From the IMG/VR virus record IMGVR_UViG_3300020195_000076, positions 1 through 37,500 of that record: a stretch of DNA of 37,500 nt; one strand, written 5' to 3'. The notes beneath the pieces are model-generated. The model did no database searches. It was not told where the DNA came from and saw only the letters and a program-made list of their open reading frames with translations. Made by a program: the position numbers and the translations under genes. Origin of the DNA: a virus. Of this stretch, positions 29,636-34,605 are shown piece by piece (position 1 is the stretch's first letter; every line of letters starts with the position of its first letter).

Positions 29636-29991
29636 GAGCCAGCACCGTTCGTGTGCGTGCCGTTGGTCCCGTTGAGCTTCAGCGCAGCGCGTCTTGCTTC
29701 CCATTCCTCGCGGGTTTCTGAACGAGGAGCGTCGATACCGGCATGGTGCAGTGCCCCGGTTAGCTCGATGACTTGTTGCTGTGTGGGCTTGGGCAGGCTG
29801 TAGGAGAGAACTATCTCTATCGCCCTGAGGCGTATCTGTGCGCTGTCCGCTTGGGTCATCTCAAATAGCCTCGCTAATACCTCAGGAGTTTTCTCCTTTA
29901 GCAATTCCCGCCATTCCGCGTTTTTTGGCTGCCCTCCTGGGTTGCCTGATTTCCCAGCAATGAACTGCCCTTTATTAGTCCTATCCGCCAC
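29632..29991 (-). CDS. DUF5681 protein, putative terminase small subunit
   Basis: 119 aa. The N-terminus TNKGQFIAGKSGNPGGQPKN is the DUF5681 motif ('KGQFKPGKSGNPGGRPK'), common in proteins next to phage terminases. Helical DNA-binding-like segments (EWRELLKEKTPEVLARLFEM, AQIRLRAIEIVLSYSLPKP) and a Glu/Arg/Gly-rich tail follow. A small-terminase role, recognising the packaging site, is inferred from the motif and the upstream location of the late operon, next to a phased GGTCCC array. DUF5681 itself has no proven activity that I know of. Confidence 0.65.
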   Translation of the reverse strand: MADRTNKGQFIAGKSGNPGGQPKNAEWRELLKEKTPEVLARLFEMTQADSAQIRLRAIEIVLSYSLPKPTQQQVIELTGALHHAGIDAPRSETREEWEARRAALKLNGTNGTHTNGAGS

Positions 29992-30098
29992 AGCGTTACC
30001 TCAACTGAGGGATCAATCAGCCATAAGTTTAGTACCATTTGGCTAGCGAGTACAGCATTAATTGATGCAGATTAACTCCAGGCGTGGTTGCGGGAGTA

Positions 30099-30193
30099 GG
30101 TCCCCGTGTGGGCCGGTGACGGTCCCTCTTTTCGGGACTTAGGGACCCTGTTTTTCCAGACGAGGGTCCCTGTTTTTGTGTCTTGCAGGTCCC
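30099..30193. promoter_or_regulatory. phased array of five GGTCCC boxes
   Basis: GGTCCC occurs at 30099, 30121, 30165 and 30188, and its reverse complement GGGACC at 30142. The starts are 22, 21, 23 and 23 bp apart, about two turns of DNA. Two of them form a perfect 9-bp inverted repeat (30141-30149 and 30163-30171) with a T-rich loop. The regular phasing suggests a protein-binding array on one face of the DNA, next to the small-terminase-like gene. A pac/cos recognition site or a repressor cluster are both possible. Confidence 0.55.
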
Positions 30194-30263
30194 ACGGGAC
30201 GTTCTCCTAACATCAACCATTTAAACTATTGGGTATTATTTTGTACTACAGGTAAGAAGAACG

Positions 30264-30292
30264 TTGAGTATCTGAAACGAACGTTCGATACT
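30264..30292 (+). promoter_or_regulatory. putative early promoter with palindromic operator
   Basis: TTGAGT at 30264-30269 and GATACT at 30287-30292 are separated by 17 bp, each matching 4 of 6 sigma70 consensus positions. The perfect palindrome CGAACGTTCG (30278-30287) lies in the spacer and touches the -10 box, and AGTATC ... GATACT flank it as an inverted pair. AACGTTGA (30260-30267) also occurs in the replication-gene repeat at 35002-35009. It would drive the rightward pair at 30383-30903. Confidence 0.5.
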
Positions 30293-30359
30293 AACATCTG
30301 AAATGATTCGCAGGGCTCATGCGGTGCTTGTAACACCGTGTAGAGCTTATCCCTACAAA

Positions 30360-30380
30360 CTTAATCGAATAAGGATTAAG
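30360..30380 (+). promoter_or_regulatory. hairpin enclosing the ribosome site of the first early gene
   Basis: CTTAATC and GATTAAG form a perfect 7-bp stem with a 7-nt loop (GAATAAG). The AAGGA ribosome site (30371-30375) for the ATG at 30383 lies half in the loop and half in the stem. When folded it should hinder translation, so initiation may be regulated by structure or a bound factor. No T-run follows, so it is not a terminator. Confidence 0.55.
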
Positions 30381-30382
30381 CC

Positions 30383-30631
30383 ATGAACCAAAACAATACT
30401 ACCGTTGTACCTACGCCCCCGCAATACAGCCTGTTTGCTGACGTAATAGAAACCTTGCAGATTGGTGCGTTTGTCGGAGCGTTTATCTGGTGCCTGCTGG
30501 CGCTTAGCGCGTGCGGTGTGTCTGCCGGTCCGGTGACCATCGGCACGACTAGCTACCTAGCGGAAGCGAACAAGGGCCGGATTGCTCTGAGCCGTCAGCC
30601 CATCGTTGCCGCTAGCCGCGAGGTGCAATAA
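30383..30631 (+). CDS. early membrane or lipoprotein-like protein
   Basis: 82 aa. A polar N-terminus (about 26 residues, NNTTVVPTPPQYSLFADVI) is followed by a hydrophobic segment (GAFVGAFIWCLLALSACGVS). Within it LLALSAC resembles a lipobox, but it lies unusually far from the N-terminus, so a simple membrane anchor is more likely. The stop overlaps the next start (TAATG at 30631), and the ribosome site sits in a hairpin. It is the first rightward early gene. The function is unknown. Confidence 0.55.
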   Translation: MNQNNTTVVPTPPQYSLFADVIETLQIGAFVGAFIWCLLALSACGVSAGPVTIGTTSYLAEANKGRIALSRQPIVAASREVQ

Positions 30632-30903
30632 TGCAAAAGACTATCGAGCTTACATCCCCCATTGCTGCTGTGCATCCCAAGCGCCGTTTAGACGCCTACA
30701 CGGTGTTTATCGCATCACTTGGTATGCTGGCCGGAGTTGGAGCGCATAACCTCGCTGTGTGTCACCTGGGCCTTGACCCTGTGTTGCCCGGTGCTGCGGT
30801 CAGCGCTGCCCAGGCTGCGGAAATGGCTGAGGCCGAACAGCTTAGGCAGTATGACGAGGCTGCAAAGCGAATCAAAAAGCCAAACCTCAAGGCTAAATCG
30901 TAG
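30631..30903 (+). CDS. early single-span membrane protein
   Basis: 90 aa, coupled to the previous gene by TAATG. After a basic N-terminal stretch (VHPKRRLDAY) it has a hydrophobic helix (TVFIASLGMLAGVGAHNLAV). A linker with LGLDPVLPGAAVSAAQAAEM leads into a charged helix (AEAEQLRQYDEAAKRIKKP) ending in Lys. Topology suggests membrane anchoring with a cytoplasmic or periplasmic helix. It may work with its coupled partner; no family is recognised. Confidence 0.55.
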   Translation: MQKTIELTSPIAAVHPKRRLDAYTVFIASLGMLAGVGAHNLAVCHLGLDPVLPGAAVSAAQAAEMAEAEQLRQYDEAAKRIKKPNLKAKS

Positions 30904-30911
30904 TCCGACTT

Positions 30912-30941
30912 GGGAGCCCTGCGTTAAATTGCGGGGTTCCC
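30912..30941 (+). promoter_or_regulatory. 11-bp hairpin after the early membrane pair
   Basis: GGGAGCCCTGC (30912-30922) pairs with GCGGGGTTCCC (30931-30941), with two G-T wobbles and an 8-nt loop. It begins 9 bp after the stop at 30903. No clear T-run follows (next bases CCTTACAAC), so it is a weak terminator, RNA-processing site or mRNA 3' stabiliser. Confidence 0.5.
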
Positions 30942-30956
30942 CTTACAACATTTCCC

Positions 30957-30985
30957 TTTACCTCTGTATAGCAGAGTGCTATACA
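30957..30985 (+). promoter_or_regulatory. sigma70-type promoter with autoregulation-like operator
   Basis: TTTACC (30957-30962) and TATACA (30980-30985) are 17 bp apart, and TGC before the -10 gives an extended -10 element. The perfect inverted repeat TGTATAGCA ... TGCTATACA (30965-30985, 3-nt centre) overlaps the -10 box. This arrangement, a palindrome on the -10 element before a small operon encoding a ribbon-helix-helix protein, is typical of autoregulated operons. That it is bound by the product at 31380 is inference. Confidence 0.72.
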
Positions 30986-31016
30986 TTAGACATCAACAAA
31001 AGCGGAGAGAACGAAA

Positions 31017-31229
31017 ATGGAATTAGAATTAACAGACAAAGAAGAAGCTCAAGCGCGACACATGGTTAAAGTCATGGAGATGGTAGGAGCGCCGGTCACT
31101 ATCGACGAGGCGCGTCAACGAGTTGCGGCATCGAAAGCAGCCGCTGGACCAGACCGTAGCGCCTACGACCGCTTACAGAGCGAGGGCTACAGCGACAAGT
31201 CAGAAACCAATGATTGCATGGAGCAATAA
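31017..31229 (+). CDS. hypothetical early protein
   Basis: 70 aa with GGAGA upstream of the ATG. It is helical and charged: LTDKEEAQARHMVKVMEMVG, then TIDEARQRVAASKAAAG and a polar end (YDRLQSEGYSDKSETND). It is the first gene behind the palindromic promoter and precedes a 51-aa protein and an RHH protein. The overall layout resembles small toxin-antitoxin-like or control operons, but I see no toxin fold. The function is unknown. Confidence 0.55.
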   Translation: MELELTDKEEAQARHMVKVMEMVGAPVTIDEARQRVAASKAAAGPDRSAYDRLQSEGYSDKSETNDCMEQ

Positions 31230-31234
31230 CAGGC

Positions 31235-31390
31235 ATGGCAACGGTAAAAGAAACCCTGACAAAATTAAATTTAGAAACAGATAACACCGAAGATCTCGAA
31301 ACCGAGGTAATAAAAGTGGAGGAAACCACAGATGGGGCGCGTCTCTACATCCAACCCGGCTATTACGTAATGGCGACCCATGCAAACTAA
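31235..31390 (+). CDS. 51-aa hypothetical protein
   Basis: ATG at 31235 begins five bases after the previous stop. The sequence has an acidic helical half (TLTKLNLETDNTEDLETEV) and a beta-like end (TTDGARLYIQPGYYVMATHA). It overlaps the following RHH gene by 11 bp, so it is probably translated in tandem with it. No family recognised. A weak ribosome site keeps confidence moderate. Confidence 0.5.
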   Translation: MATVKETLTKLNLETDNTEDLETEVIKVEETTDGARLYIQPGYYVMATHAN

Positions 31391-31562
31391 ATCCGAGCAA
31401 GTTAATTTCAGAGCCCGCCCTGCTGAGGTAGAGCAGTGGCGGGAGGCGGCGAGTGCCGATGGCCGCTCGCTCAACACCTGGTTAGAGCAAGCAGCGCGGG
31501 AGAAACTGGCACATCAGAAACGAATTAGGTACCCGAGTCCCCTCGCGGTCAAAACGGCTTAA
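31380..31562 (+). CDS. ribbon-helix-helix DNA-binding protein
   Basis: 60 aa. SEQVNFRARPAEVEQWREAA gives the beta-strand (EQVNFRAR) and first helix, and DGRSLNTWLEQAAREKLAHQ the second helix of a MetJ/Arc/CopG-type (RHH) fold. Such proteins are dimeric repressors that bind palindromes. The perfect palindrome over the -10 box of this operon (30965-30985) is a natural target, giving negative feedback. Antitoxins also use this fold, but I see no recognised toxin beside it. Confidence 0.75.
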   Translation: MQTKSEQVNFRARPAEVEQWREAASADGRSLNTWLEQAAREKLAHQKRIRYPSPLAVKTA

Positions 31563-31588
31563 TCGAAACGAAAACAAGGAAAGCATAA

Positions 31589-31714
31589 ATGGAAACAGAA
31601 ATACAAGAACTACAATCAACACTGGAACACATAATAGCAAGCGGCGCGGAGCAGTGGGAGATTGACCAAATTGCAGATGCTCTGCTTGAGCTAGAGCATG
31701 AGGTTACGCTCTAA
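31589..31714 (+). CDS. 41-aa acidic helical protein
   Basis: AAGGA (31576-31580) lies 8 nt before the ATG. The sequence is METEIQELQSTLEHIIASGA and then EQWEIDQIADALLELEHEVT plus Leu, acidic and helical throughout, suitable for a small coiled-coil adaptor. It is the last gene of the RHH operon and ends just before a terminator-like hairpin. It overlaps a tiny convergent zinc-ribbon gene by 11 bp. The function is unknown. Confidence 0.5.
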   Translation: METEIQELQSTLEHIIASGAEQWEIDQIADALLELEHEVTL

Positions 31715-31859
31715 TCCCCTTCCCCGGCTGCTTGTGCAGGGCCGGGCTTTCTTGCGCGCAATTTCGGCAGACCATCAGATCGTAGCATGGCACCATCACG
31801 CCGATCCGGCACCAATCCCCGCATTTGTCACAGGCCCTAGCGCCTTTTGTATTGCTCAT
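31704..31859 (-). CDS. 51-aa zinc-ribbon-like protein
   Basis: Its ATG at 31859 overlaps the stop of the upstream zinc-ribbon gene (ATGA at 31856-31859). The sequence contains ACDKCGDWCRIG and, about 20 residues later, VCRNCAQES, giving two CxxC knuckles for one zinc. Tight coupling downstream of the endolysin implies late expression. No family can be named. Confidence 0.55.
   Translation of the reverse strand: MSNTKGARACDKCGDWCRIGVMVPCYDLMVCRNCAQESPALHKQPGKGIRA
31723..31752 (+). terminator. likely terminator of the RHH operon
   Basis: CCCGGC (31723-31728) pairs with GCCGGG (31741-31746), with TGC/GCA extending the stem inside and a 2-nt bulge. CTTTCTT follows. It closes the rightward operon ending at 31714. 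The T-run is interrupted by C, so efficiency is uncertain, and the site lies inside the convergent gene at 31704-31859. Confidence 0.6.
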
Positions 31860-32032
31860 GGTGGCTCCTTATCCACATCGACCTTGTTCTCCGCTTTAAA
31901 CGCATCTTGGAAGCACTTCGGGCATAGCAATACTTCACCGTGAATGTATGTTTCTGGCACGCTGCCGTAGTAGGGCTCTAGCTGGTCCCTTGGGAATAGC
32001 TTATAGCAATGGGAGCAAGGTTCGTCAGTCAT
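31856..32032 (-). CDS. 58-aa zinc-ribbon-like protein
   Basis: Start ATG at 32032, overlapping the endolysin stop (TAATG). A longer frame to 32113 reads through the endolysin and is not needed. The sequence has EPCSHCYKLFPRDQLEPYYG and LLCPKCFQDAF, so two CxxC pairs about 30 residues apart, a plausible zinc ribbon, plus an acidic end (AENKVDVDKEPP). Coupled to the lysis gene, but its role in lysis, if any, is unknown. Short zinc-ribbon proteins also act as transcription modulators in phages. Confidence 0.6.
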   Translation of the reverse strand: MTDEPCSHCYKLFPRDQLEPYYGSVPETYIHGEVLLCPKCFQDAFKAENKVDVDKEPP

Positions 32033-32499
32033 TAGTGTAGCTCCATTGGCCATTCGTTGAATTGCATCATTTCCGCTAGCCGATACGCCCGAGCTCCTAC
32101 CTGCCTTGCCCATCGCGATTGCGTCATCTGGAGTGATGCTTTCCGGTAGTTGCCCGCGGCCACACTAGCCAGCGTTTGCTCAAACCGCTTGAGCCGTTGC
32201 ATACCCAAATTGTGGTGCATATCGAGTAGGACGGCCCGGCGCACATCGGAGAGTGAGTCAAACCAAGGGAATGTGCGGGCTAGTAGGTGCTCGCCCTCTT
32301 CGAGATCGTTAGCTAGCATAAACTGGATCTCGGACTCTCTGAGCCCAGGCCCGCCGCGCACGTCGATGTTCCGGCCGACGCCAATGGTTACTCGGGCGTC
32401 TCCCGCTGGGCATACGGGCTTACCCGTACGGTCGTTGTAGGCAAACTGCTGGCTACTCTCGTGTAAGATGATAAGCTTTTTGGTGCGCCCCAGGTCCAT
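32032..32499 (-). CDS. endolysin, GH24 (T4-type) lysozyme
   Basis: 155 aa, a normal size for a single-domain phage lysozyme. The catalytic residues are visible: ILHESSQQFAYNDRTG (Glu14 and Asp23, the same 9-residue spacing as T4 lysozyme Glu11/Asp20) and VTIGVGRNI (Thr38). The C-terminal lobe is recognisable by LLDMHHNLGMQRLKRFEQT and RWARQVGARAYRLAEMM. It hydrolyses the peptidoglycan glycan bond at lysis. There is no signal peptide or SAR helix, so it needs a holin for access. It is far from the lipoprotein and holin-like genes (3.0-3.5 kb) and heads a small operon with two zinc-ribbon genes. Confidence 0.88.
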   Translation of the reverse strand: MDLGRTKKLIILHESSQQFAYNDRTGKPVCPAGDARVTIGVGRNIDVRGGPGLRESEIQFMLANDLEEGEHLLARTFPWFDSLSDVRRAVLLDMHHNLGMQRLKRFEQTLASVAAGNYRKASLQMTQSRWARQVGARAYRLAEMMQFNEWPMELH

Positions 32500-32752
32500 T
32501 GAACAAGCGTACCATGGCGATTGCCCAATAAGGTACGGGGTAATCGCCTGATAACTTGTACGGGGTACCCCGTATTTCGCTTGAGCAAGTAGAAGGGTCT
32601 TGCTTTTTGTTAGACACTTATCGCCCTATTTGGTACAAATGGTGGGTAGGTGATTAACAAGCCTATCTACTTTCCCCCGCCTATTTCTTCGACGAGAAGA
32701 CACCTTATCGGGCAAAGGATAGTAGATAGCCAAAGAATAAGGGCTTCTACTC
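32500..32752. promoter_or_regulatory. divergent operator-rich intergenic region
   Basis: 253 bp between the leftward endolysin and the rightward replication genes. It contains a 16-bp perfect palindrome TACGGGGTACCCCGTA (32559-32574) and a matching half-site TACGGGGTA 25 bp before it (32534). It also has a 7-bp inverted repeat GGCGATT / AATCGCC (32516-32522 and 32542-32548) and a 9-bp inverted repeat CTATCTACT / AGTAGATAG (32663-32671 and 32721-32729). A near-direct repeat AGACAC(C)TTATCG occurs near 32612 and 32698. No convincing -35/-10 pair is seen, but the density of dyads points to control of both flanking operons. Confidence 0.6.
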
Positions 32753-33028
32753 ATGTCTGCACTTTCCCAGCTACATCAAGAACTTGGGCAATGCTGCTCC
32801 TGCGGTCTATCTGAGAATGATATTTTCCCGCTGTTTGACCAGCTAAATCAGGAAATAAACGAACTCAAAAAGCAGCTGGCGGAGGCCAACGAGGACATCG
32901 AAAACATGGTCGAGTCTCAGCTCGCTATGTCTCGCATCCAGATAAGACTCTTTACTCAGATCAACGAGCTGCGAGCCGAAAACACTAAACTCATCCGCAA
33001 AAATCTCACGCTACGGGGGATCATATGA
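32753..33028 (+). CDS. coiled-coil protein at start of replication operon
   Basis: 91 aa with a long coiled coil (QLNQEINELKKQLAEANEDI, ENMVESQLAMSRIQIRLFTQ, INELRAENTKLIRKN) and a Cys pair plus Cys near the N-terminus (QCCSCGLSEND). It overlaps the next start by 4 bp. It may be a multimerising accessory of the replication module or a regulator. No family recognised. Confidence 0.55.
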   Translation: MSALSQLHQELGQCCSCGLSENDIFPLFDQLNQEINELKKQLAEANEDIENMVESQLAMSRIQIRLFTQINELRAENTKLIRKNLTLRGII

Positions 33029-33216
33029 ACCTCCCCGAAGCCCGCGGGCCTTACTGCACATGCATACCCGGGCAATCCACATACACCTTCGGCACCACGG
33101 TTCCAAGCCGTATCTCACACCGCGAATTGCTAGAGCGCGACTACGCCATTTGGCAAGAGGAGCTAGCAATGGCGCGTGCTGAGTCTGTAGCATCCAAAGC
33201 AGGAGCAATCCGATAA
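33025..33216 (+). CDS. hypothetical protein of the replication operon
   Basis: 63 aa, ATG overlapping the preceding stop, and its own stop overlapping the ATG of the ATPase gene at 33216. It has an aromatic/Cys-containing start (NLPEARGPYCTCIPGQSTYT) and a helical end (HRELLERDYAIWQEELAMAR). Full coupling argues it is translated. Function unknown. Confidence 0.55.
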   Translation: MNLPEARGPYCTCIPGQSTYTFGTTVPSRISHRELLERDYAIWQEELAMARAESVASKAGAIR

Positions 33217-34133
33217 TGGAACTAACGATTAGAAAAGCCCAACGCAGCCAGCGGCCATTTAAGGGCTGTATAGCCGCACCATCGGGCGCTGGTAAAACCT
33301 ATACCGCTCTATCCCTTGCAGAGGGTTTAAAGAATGGCGGGCGTGTTCTGCTCATTGATACGGAAAACAAGAGCAGTGAGCTTTATGCTGACCGCTTTGA
33401 CTTCGATGTGATCGATATTCCTGAGCATTCGGTTGAGACGCTCCTAGTCGCGCTGCGGTTAGCGATAAAAGGGAAATACGATGTCACCATCGTTGATTCC
33501 GGCACGCACGCTTGGCAATTCATTCTTGATGAGAAAGGGAAGATAGACCTTCGGGGCGGTAACTCCTTTACCAATTGGGGCAAGGTAACGCCGCAATATG
33601 AGCAACTGATCAACGCTATCGGCAAATTCCCTAACCACCTGATTTTCACACTACGGGCCAAGACTTCCTATGTGCTGGAAGAGAACGACCGAGGCAAGCA
33701 GGTTCCTAAGAAGGTCGGCATGGGCGCTGTGTTCCGTGATGGCGGCGAGTATGAGTTCGACTTCTACGGCACGATGGACCTGGCGCACAATTTTTTTGTG
33801 GAAAAAAGCCGCATCGACTTCCTTGCTGACAAGGTTATCGCAAAGCCGGGTAAAGAGCTGGGGCAAGAAATTAGGGACTGGCTGAAAGCGGGAAGCCACT
33901 CACCTACAACACCAAGCAAACTAGCGCTTTCGCAGGGCGAGTCCTTTATTGGGCAAGACCTCCAATCCCTGAACTTGCCCCAGCTAATTGCCTATTACGA
34001 TAAGCATGTTGCCGTGATGCCTGCCGACGAGAAAGAAGCTTGCGAGCGACAGCTCGAGAAGCTTCAGAACGACATTAAAGCCACAAAGAAAAAGGAGCTA
34101 GAAAATGGGAACGCTACTGCCTACCCCGCTTGA
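33216..34133 (+). CDS. Sak4-like/RecA-fold recombination ATPase
   Basis: 305 aa. The P-loop APSGAGKT lies at residues 21-28, and the Walker-B-like VTIVDS at about 90-95 with hydrophobic lead-in (GKYDVTIVDSG). The fold order with VLLIDTENKSSELYADRF resembles phage Sak4-type single-strand annealing ATPases, often annotated as AAA/NTP-binding proteins. These load on single-stranded DNA and promote strand annealing, aided by a phage SSB. The DUF669 gene that overlaps its 3' end by 29 bp is the expected partner. No DNA polymerase is encoded nearby. Confidence 0.78.
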   Translation: MELTIRKAQRSQRPFKGCIAAPSGAGKTYTALSLAEGLKNGGRVLLIDTENKSSELYADRFDFDVIDIPEHSVETLLVALRLAIKGKYDVTIVDSGTHAWQFILDEKGKIDLRGGNSFTNWGKVTPQYEQLINAIGKFPNHLIFTLRAKTSYVLEENDRGKQVPKKVGMGAVFRDGGEYEFDFYGTMDLAHNFFVEKSRIDFLADKVIAKPGKELGQEIRDWLKAGSHSPTTPSKLALSQGESFIGQDLQSLNLPQLIAYYDKHVAVMPADEKEACERQLEKLQNDIKATKKKELENGNATAYPA

Positions 34134-34593
34134 TTTAGACGCGCCAATTGAGGAGTCAGACGACATGGAATCATACGAACTGCTGAAGCCTGCTGATTAC
34201 GTGGTTCGCGTGAAGGAAGCCGACGTAGGGCCTAGTAAGAAGGGAGATTGCACGCTGCTGAAGCTAACCTTTGAAGTTGCTCAGGCGAAGTACAAGGGCC
34301 GCTTGCTTTGGGACTACATCATCCAGCAGCACCAGAAGCCGAGCGCTGTGGTGATGGGTAAGAAGCGCACGAAAGAGCTTTGTGACGCCATTGGTATTCA
34401 CGGGGTGCTGCGGGATGCTGCGCTGTTAATCGGGCAAACCTGCATTGCTGCTGTGAGCATTGAGCCTGAGCAGAAGGGCTACAAGCCGAAGAACGTGATC
34501 GATAGCTATCGATCACGATCCGAGCCGCATGTATCCCCTGCTGTTAACGGGGCGCCTGTTGCTTTTGATGATGATGATGATATTCCCTTTTGA
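34105..34593 (+). CDS. DUF669 single-stranded-DNA-binding-like protein
   Basis: 162 aa with AAAAAGGAG upstream of its ATG. The body (LKPADYVVRVKEADVGPSKK, LKLTFEVAQAKYKGRLLWDY, LIGQTCIAAVSIEPEQKGY) has the DUF669 layout, an OB-fold-like protein. The C-terminus ends DDDDDIPF, an acidic tail with a hydrophobic end like that of SSBs, which recruits partner proteins. DUF669 proteins pair with Sak4-type ATPases in phage recombination modules; that is the inferred role here. Confidence 0.75.
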   Translation: MGTLLPTPLDLDAPIEESDDMESYELLKPADYVVRVKEADVGPSKKGDCTLLKLTFEVAQAKYKGRLLWDYIIQQHQKPSAVVMGKKRTKELCDAIGIHGVLRDAALLIGQTCIAAVSIEPEQKGYKPKNVIDSYRSRSEPHVSPAVNGAPVAFDDDDDIPF

Positions 34594-34605
34594 TTAGGTG
34601 AGTAA

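Larger units (their letters stand above)
29992..30382. promoter_or_regulatory. divergent control region (early and late)
   Basis: 391 bp between the leftward virion operon and the rightward early genes, with no supportable gene. The left half carries five GGTCCC boxes (30099-30193) and a 9-bp inverted repeat AGGGACCCT / AGGGTCCCT (30141-30149 and 30163-30171). The right half carries a sigma70-like site (30264-30292) with a perfect palindrome, a small hairpin CGGTG/CACCG near 30322-30338, and a ribosome-site hairpin (30360-30380). It is a likely site of promoter control and possibly of packaging recognition. Confidence 0.6.

Noticed and set aside
30029-30220. 63-codon minus-strand frame upstream of the small-terminase-like gene
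   Set aside because: No ribosome site, composition set by GGTCCC repeats, and it covers the phased array; more likely a control region.
30322-30338. CGGTG/CACCG hairpin as part of a tRNA
   Set aside because: No acceptor, D or T arms can be placed around it; no tRNA is seen anywhere in the window by eye.
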